Origin: Leguminivora glycinivorella
Taxonomy: Eukaryota; Arthropoda; Insecta; Lepidoptera; Tortricidae
Length of the DNA: 64,000 bases
Direction of reading: 5' to 3'
Assembly (NCBI RefSeq): GCF_023078275.1
Contig: NC_062978.1
Span: 5,160,585 to 5,224,584 of the forward strand
A model generated the notes under the pieces. That model did no database searches and had not been told where the DNA came from. It saw nothing but the letters and a program-made list of their open reading frames with translations. Numbering within the stretch: the stretch's first letter is position 1; every line of letters starts with the position of its first letter. The translations under genes were made by a program, and so were the position numbers. Below, piece by piece: positions 59,646 to 64,000 of this stretch.

Positions 59646-59829
59646 TGTAAGCATCATCAGTGTAATTATGATAGTATTTAATAGGTGGCGCTAAAAAATC
59701 GAGGTAAGATTCTAGTATGAATATTGTAAATTCTATAAAAAATATCCTAAGATAGCAATTTACTTTCCCCATACAGTGTAGGTCATATACACTTAGGTAC
59801 GTAATTATCAGAATGCATGGTATACATAC

Positions 59830-59988
59830 CTGACACTTCTATAGATGATTCCTCATCCACGCTCACGCTGTCCCAACCTTCTCGGGGCCAGGTGAGCCTC
59901 TGATCTGCTTCGCTTGCTTTTATGTTACGGCGGCTGATTGTCACTCCGTGATCTGTGGGTTTTAAGTGCTCATGAATATGGTATTCTC
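59830..59988 (-). CDS. Unassigned exon-like ORF
   Basis: A minus-strand stretch bounded by TTGTTAG and a good GTATGT donor is open for 52 codons and reads HGVTISRRNIKASEADQRL then WPREGWDSVSVDEE. Composition and codon use look coding, unlike the surrounding repeats. I do not recognise the family. It may be an exon of a gene extending right past the retroelement, or the frame may simply run on to a stop at 59783 as a last exon. No partner exon was found. Confidence 0.3.
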
Positions 59989-60174
59989 CTAACAACCGTC
60001 CCTTAGAACATACATCATCGTCATACTACTCATACTAAGGATTGATCTTATTCAACCAGACAGGGTACACCAAATACCTCTTCCTCGGACGCCTACACGC
60101 CCAAGTGGATAGTCGAGACGTACCGCCACACTACGGCACGTCTGTCTGGAGCTCGGCGGGTGTGAGGACGTGCT

Positions 60175-60560
60175 GAACTGTCAACACCCTCGTACCTATC
60201 ATACCGACTCTTCTGGAGAACTCGTCTTCCAGGATTGATAACAGTGAGGGCCGTCGGCGTACCTCTCGACCCCCGGCGACCTCGTCTTTCCGGGCTGAGC
60301 CAGGTACGCCGCCGACGTGCCCCTCGACCCCCGGCGACCTCGACCCCGGGCTGAGCCGAGCACGCCGTGGACTTGCACCTCACCCTCTGGCGATCTAGTC
60401 TTACCAGGATTGAGAACAGTGAGCCGTCGACGTACCTCTCGACCCCCGGCGACCTCGACCCCCGGGCTGAGCCAGGTACGCCGCCGACGTGCCCCTCGAC
60501 CCCCGGCGACCTCGACCCCCGGGCTGAGCCGAGCACGCCGCGGTCTCACCATGATTGAGC
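60175..60560. repeat. GC-rich minisatellite beside the BEL/Pao element
   Basis: Units built on CTCGACCCCCGGCGACCTCG and GCTGAGCCAGGTACGCCGCC repeat imperfectly. A linked motif GTCTTCCAGGATTGA recurs near 60223 and 60646, with a variant near 60399. Several frames are open through it by composition alone. It abuts the probable LTR, so it may belong to the retroelement or to an older insertion. Confidence 0.7.
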
Positions 60561-60721
60561 ATGCATGCTTATTCTAAGTGTGTCTACCTGTCACTTACCG
60601 GCACCTTTAGCGTGCCTTGTCTGCTTGCGCCTCTGGAGAACTAGTCTTCCAGGATTGAGTACCATACTTACTATTTAGATAAACAACTCGGCACCTAGTG
60701 GCACCTTTAGTGCGCCTTGTC

Positions 60722-61042
60722 TGTTACTAAGATAATCGAGGTAATAGCCTTTAGTTAGATATGGAAACAATTGTAAGAGATACCATTACACCACTGTGAG
60801 CCACCAAGTATAAATAAATACTTAGCTTTAGTCGTCTCTGCAATATCTGGATAGCACGTGGATCACTTCACTGTGTGTTACACTTTTAAGTACTGGCGCG
60901 TTTCTCGCGCCTCGTGGAATGTCTACGTGGCACGTAGTTTGACAACTTTGAGATACTTACTATGGCTCCACCCAGAGGGCGCCGCCAGTGTTGCCGCAGG
61001 GGAATATTCTTGGGGCTCTATAGTTTCGCGTTGGTCGCGACA
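60722..61042 (-). repeat. Probable 3' LTR of the BEL/Pao element
   Basis: A purine-rich tract (GTAGTGGGGAG, minus strand 61053-61043) is followed at once by TGTCGCGACC, which would be the start of the LTR; TTAGTAACA about 320 bp later would be its end. The pol stop codon falls 25 bp inside this interval. The partner 5' LTR lies outside the window, so the limits cannot be confirmed by comparison. Confidence 0.45.
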
Positions 61043-63999
61043 CTCCCCACTACAGGCAGCAAAACTGCGACTAAGTTGCTGGTCCACTCCTTAATCTTCT
61101 CAAGAGCACGAAGCGCCGCTGCTCTCTTAGGTCTGGACTCGTCGTGATGTTCAGCCGACGCGATGTTCTCTAGGTGGTGCGTTTCAGGATCAGTGTTCTC
61201 GCAGAACGTCATGTCTTTGACTGCGAGTGGGTCTGGTTCGGGTATGGACTTAGGCTCAGGCTCGTGTAACTGACTAGATGCAGGCTCTAATAAGACTGAA
61301 TCAGACGGTATTTCTTCTGACTCGTTTAATTCTGTTAATTGATAAGATTTCTGCTCAGAAGTCTTAAGAACGTCGTTAGTGGATTCTTTCATCACGTCGT
61401 CCCTTCTTGTTGGATGTGGGACGTCAGGAACCTGTACAGATTCTTCTACGCTTTCTTCATGTGACGTTTGTTTACACTGTTCCTCTCCATCTTCGATCTC
61501 TAACGGGTAGAGATGCGCGATAGATCTTGTATATATTGTATCTCCTACTTGGACCGTGGCTACTCTACATACACCATCGGCGCCTTCCTTTAAAGATACT
61601 ATTTTCCCAACTTTCCAATTGATCCTATTCTTCGTGTCGCCTTTTATTTGCACTATCTGACCTATTTTTGGCGTTAATTTTGAAGTCACTCTAGGCTCCT
61701 TAGGATGATGGGAGTATCTTTCTCTCAAATTTAGGAGATACCTGTTCTCAAACATCTCTTTGAATTCTCGTAGAATGATGAGCGCTTTCTTCCAACCTTT
61801 AATTAGATTGTCTTTGGTTACTGTCCCATGTGACGTAATAGGATCCATGCTCGACGTTTCCATTACGATACATTTTCCCATGGTAAGAAAGTCTGAGGGT
61901 TTTAATACGTGGTCAGGTTCTGAATCCACGTAGGTTAAAGGTCTTGTGTTAAGTACTGCTTCTATTTCCTTAACTGTTGTTGCCAGCTGGCTGTCATTCA
62001 ATAAGTGTTTTTGTAAGGTTTTCTTCATACAATTCTTGGTTAAGCCAATCAACCTTTCGTAAAATCCTCCATGCCATGGGGCTAATTGCGGTATGAATTT
62101 CCATTTAATCTCCTTTTCTATGCAATATGGGTCTTGAAGAATTTCAGAAAGTAACTTGTAATGAGCTGCGTTGTCAGATGTAATTAAGGTAGGCACGCCT
62201 CTCGCTGATATCATCCTTTTTAAGGCCAGAAGACCTTCTTCCGCTGTTAGATCCTTTACCACTTCCAGGTGAATGGCTCTTACCGCTAAACATGTATAAA
62301 GGCTAATCCATCTTTTACAACTGCCATTCCCGTTGTTAACTAGAAGTGGTCCCAGGTAGTCTGTTCCAACGTACGTAAAAGGAGAGCTGTAATTGACTCT
62401 CTCTTTAGGAAGAGCAGGGGTTTCTGGTAGTCTATAAGGTCCTCCATCATGTTTCATACATTCAGGGCATCCCTTTAATATCCGTTGGACTTTACTTCTT
62501 CCTTGAGGAATCCAATACATTTCTCTTATTTTATCAAGCGTGTGGCTGACACCTACATGTTTGTTCTCTTGATGAGTTTTCATTATAATTTCCTTCGTGA
62601 AATCTGACTCTTTTGGTATGAGTATAGGGTATCGTTTGTCGAACGACCAGTTTGCGTTTTTCATACGACCTTTGCATCTCAATAGGTCATCAATGTCCTT
62701 GAATACTCCTAAGTTTCGACTTAGATTGGTTTCTTTTCCTTCTACCTCTAGAGGAAAATATTTAGCTTGAATTTCTTTTAATTTATGAAGCTTGTCGTCT
62801 GTTGACTGATTATTTCCTATCACTTCATTTGGTGTTATAATTTCCTCCGTTTTCATCGGGTTGACATTAACAACTGGATCTTCTTTATCGACCATCTCTA
62901 TGTCTTCTTGGAACCCAAGACCCTCCCCTGTCAGAAGAGAACTGGTTGGCTCACTGCCGGATGTGGTTGGCCATTTCTGTGGATCTTCTGTTATAAACTG
63001 CGGACCATTCAGCCATTTCTCCTTATCCTCCTCTGCACGAAGGGGTCTTGTGCCTACATCTGCTGGGTTCAAGCTTGATGGTAGATATCTTATCTCCAGG
63101 TCTTTGTTTGTCTTGATTTCTTCTACTCGTCTGGCAACGAAGGGAGGAAGTAGTTTGTTAGACTTACACCATTCGATGACAATCTGACTATCGGTCCATA
63201 AGACTTGTCTTACTATTTTCTGTTGCAGAAACTTAAGGACGAACTTCATCAGTCTACAGCCTATCAGTACTCCCAGAAGTTCTAGACGGGGTATCTTGAG
63301 GTTATCTTGATCCTTGGTTGGTATCAGACGGGATTTACCCATGATAAAGCTTTTCTTCGAGCCACAGACTAGAAACACCGATGCTGCGTAGGCTTGTAGT
63401 GAAGCATCTGTGAAGCAGTGCAGTTGGTAATTCGCTTCCGTTGGTGTCTTCATGTAACATCTATCCACCGATACCTTTCCTATGACTTCTAGGTTCTGTC
63501 GGATGATGTTCCACTCTTCTGTTAGCTCGCTTGATAATGGTGAGTCCCAAGATGCTCCGGCCTTCCAAAGTCCTTGCAGAAAAAGTTTAGCTGATAATGT
63601 ATGAGGTGCCGCGTAACCGCACGGGTCATAAATTGATGCGATAGTCTTCAGTATTCCTCTTTTTGTGACTGCTTCCTCTTGGAGGTTGGGCTTCAGCTGG
63701 AGGGTGTCCTTTTTTATGTCCCACTCTAAGCCAAGTACTTTTATCTTGTTTTCTTTACATGTATCAGGGACCATCTTCATGAATTCTTCGGAGTTAGAAC
63801 TCCAATCCCTGAGTGACATTGAAATATCTTGAAAAGATCCTTTTAAACTTTTGTAAAGCTCTATTGCTTCAGCTGTAGTACTACAGCCTGAAACAAAGTT
63901 GTCTACGTATATGTCATTCGCTTTCTGCCTGACATGCTGATCTTCTGCATTATTTAAATGTTCTTTAATAGTCGCATTCAGTAGAAACGGTGAAGATAT
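61018..63999 (-). CDS. BEL/Pao LTR retrotransposon Pol (partial, runs off right edge)
   Basis: Reverse-transcriptase tail, RNase H and integrase of a BEL/Pao element; the 5' part (gag, protease, most of RT) is beyond the window. The frame is open from the edge. The RT active-site motif is YVDN (63909-63898), a variant of YVDD. Counting from the Met at 63819: RNase H acidic residues D138 (FTDAS), E180, D210 (WTDS) and D254 (NPADVGTR); integrase zinc finger H416, H421, C451, C454; integrase core D487 (GTDYLG), D549 (TSDN), E588 (HGGFYERLIG). A C-terminal domain of the Pao type (SIAHLYPLEI) and a Glu/Ser-rich tail follow. No stop or frameshift interrupts it over 994 codons, so the insertion is young. 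Confidence 0.93.
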   Translation of the reverse strand: MSSPFLLNATIKEHLNNAEDQHVRQKANDIYVDNFVSGCSTTAEAIELYKSLKGSFQDISMSLRDWSSNSEEFMKMVPDTCKENKIKVLGLEWDIKKDTLQLKPNLQEEAVTKRGILKTIASIYDPCGYAAPHTLSAKLFLQGLWKAGASWDSPLSSELTEEWNIIRQNLEVIGKVSVDRCYMKTPTEANYQLHCFTDASLQAYAASVFLVCGSKKSFIMGKSRLIPTKDQDNLKIPRLELLGVLIGCRLMKFVLKFLQQKIVRQVLWTDSQIVIEWCKSNKLLPPFVARRVEEIKTNKDLEIRYLPSSLNPADVGTRPLRAEEDKEKWLNGPQFITEDPQKWPTTSGSEPTSSLLTGEGLGFQEDIEMVDKEDPVVNVNPMKTEEIITPNEVIGNNQSTDDKLHKLKEIQAKYFPLEVEGKETNLSRNLGVFKDIDDLLRCKGRMKNANWSFDKRYPILIPKESDFTKEIIMKTHQENKHVGVSHTLDKIREMYWIPQGRSKVQRILKGCPECMKHDGGPYRLPETPALPKERVNYSSPFTYVGTDYLGPLLVNNGNGSCKRWISLYTCLAVRAIHLEVVKDLTAEEGLLALKRMISARGVPTLITSDNAAHYKLLSEILQDPYCIEKEIKWKFIPQLAPWHGGFYERLIGLTKNCMKKTLQKHLLNDSQLATTVKEIEAVLNTRPLTYVDSEPDHVLKPSDFLTMGKCIVMETSSMDPITSHGTVTKDNLIKGWKKALIILREFKEMFENRYLLNLRERYSHHPKEPRVTSKLTPKIGQIVQIKGDTKNRINWKVGKIVSLKEGADGVCRVATVQVGDTIYTRSIAHLYPLEIEDGEEQCKQTSHEESVEESVQVPDVPHPTRRDDVMKESTNDVLKTSEQKSYQLTELNESEEIPSDSVLLEPASSQLHEPEPKSIPEPDPLAVKDMTFCENTDPETHHLENIASAEHHDESRPKRAAALRALEKIKEWTSNLVAVLLPVVGSVATNAKL

Positions 64000-64000
64000 C

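Noticed and set aside
60093..60577. Several long overlapping ORFs on both strands
   Set aside because: They arise from the GC-rich minisatellite; the translated repeats have no known domain and all frames are open by composition.
62861..63187. Plus-strand 108-codon ORF
   Set aside because: It is antisense to the BEL/Pao RNase H to integrase linker and has no signature of its own.

Overview
This is a window of insect nuclear DNA, most likely from a moth or butterfly (Lepidoptera). The genes are intron-rich and conserved across animals. The introns and spacers are AT-rich and crowded with small inverted-repeat transposons, tRNA-derived SINEs with tails such as CAATATTTATTTATTT, LINE fragments, dispersed CTGTCTGTCTG-type repeats and a BEL/Pao retroelement. 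No species can be named from the sequence. There is no bacterial, organellar or CRISPR feature.

Layout. (1) 1-5,300 holds only repeats. (2) 5,300-31,120 (minus) is THOC2, the large subunit of the THO/TREX mRNA-export complex, in 28 exons (a 29th is tentative). (3) 31,891-32,343 (plus) is mitochondrial ribosomal protein S6, divergent from THOC2. (4) 32,595-33,443 (plus) is a two-exon, mitochondrial-type ferritin heavy chain. (5) 33,903-43,232 (minus) is the BBSome subunit BBS7, 15 exons, 703 aa. (6) 43,759-55,857 (plus) is eIF2B epsilon, 10 exons, divergent from BBS7. (7) 56,734-58,663 (minus) is APC10/DOC1, 3 exons, 181 aa. (8) 59.8-60.0 kb has one unassigned exon-like stretch. (9) 60.1-64.0 kb has a GC-rich minisatellite, a probable LTR and a BEL/Pao pol gene that runs off the right edge. 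These genes are unrelated housekeeping functions. THOC2/mRpS6 and BBS7/eIF2B-epsilon are head-to-head pairs that probably share promoter regions.

Exon boundaries were set by hand from homology, splice consensus and reading phase. BBS7 and APC10 sum to exact multiples of three. THOC2 and eIF2B-epsilon each need one extra base (near 29,969 and 52,056), so either the assembly has single-base deletions or this allele is damaged.

Most interesting points: a THOC2 exon copied in tandem three more times, where two copies have become symmetric open 0-0 exons; an intronic minisatellite built from copies of the neighbouring 5' splice site, with no stop codon through it in the exon frame; three insertions with CACAG...CTGTG ends and exact 8-bp target duplications, each carrying a first THAP-domain exon; a 2.3-kb element with five 199-bp repeats ending at a BBS7 splice donor; and a transposon inserted 31 bp upstream of the mRpS6 start codon.
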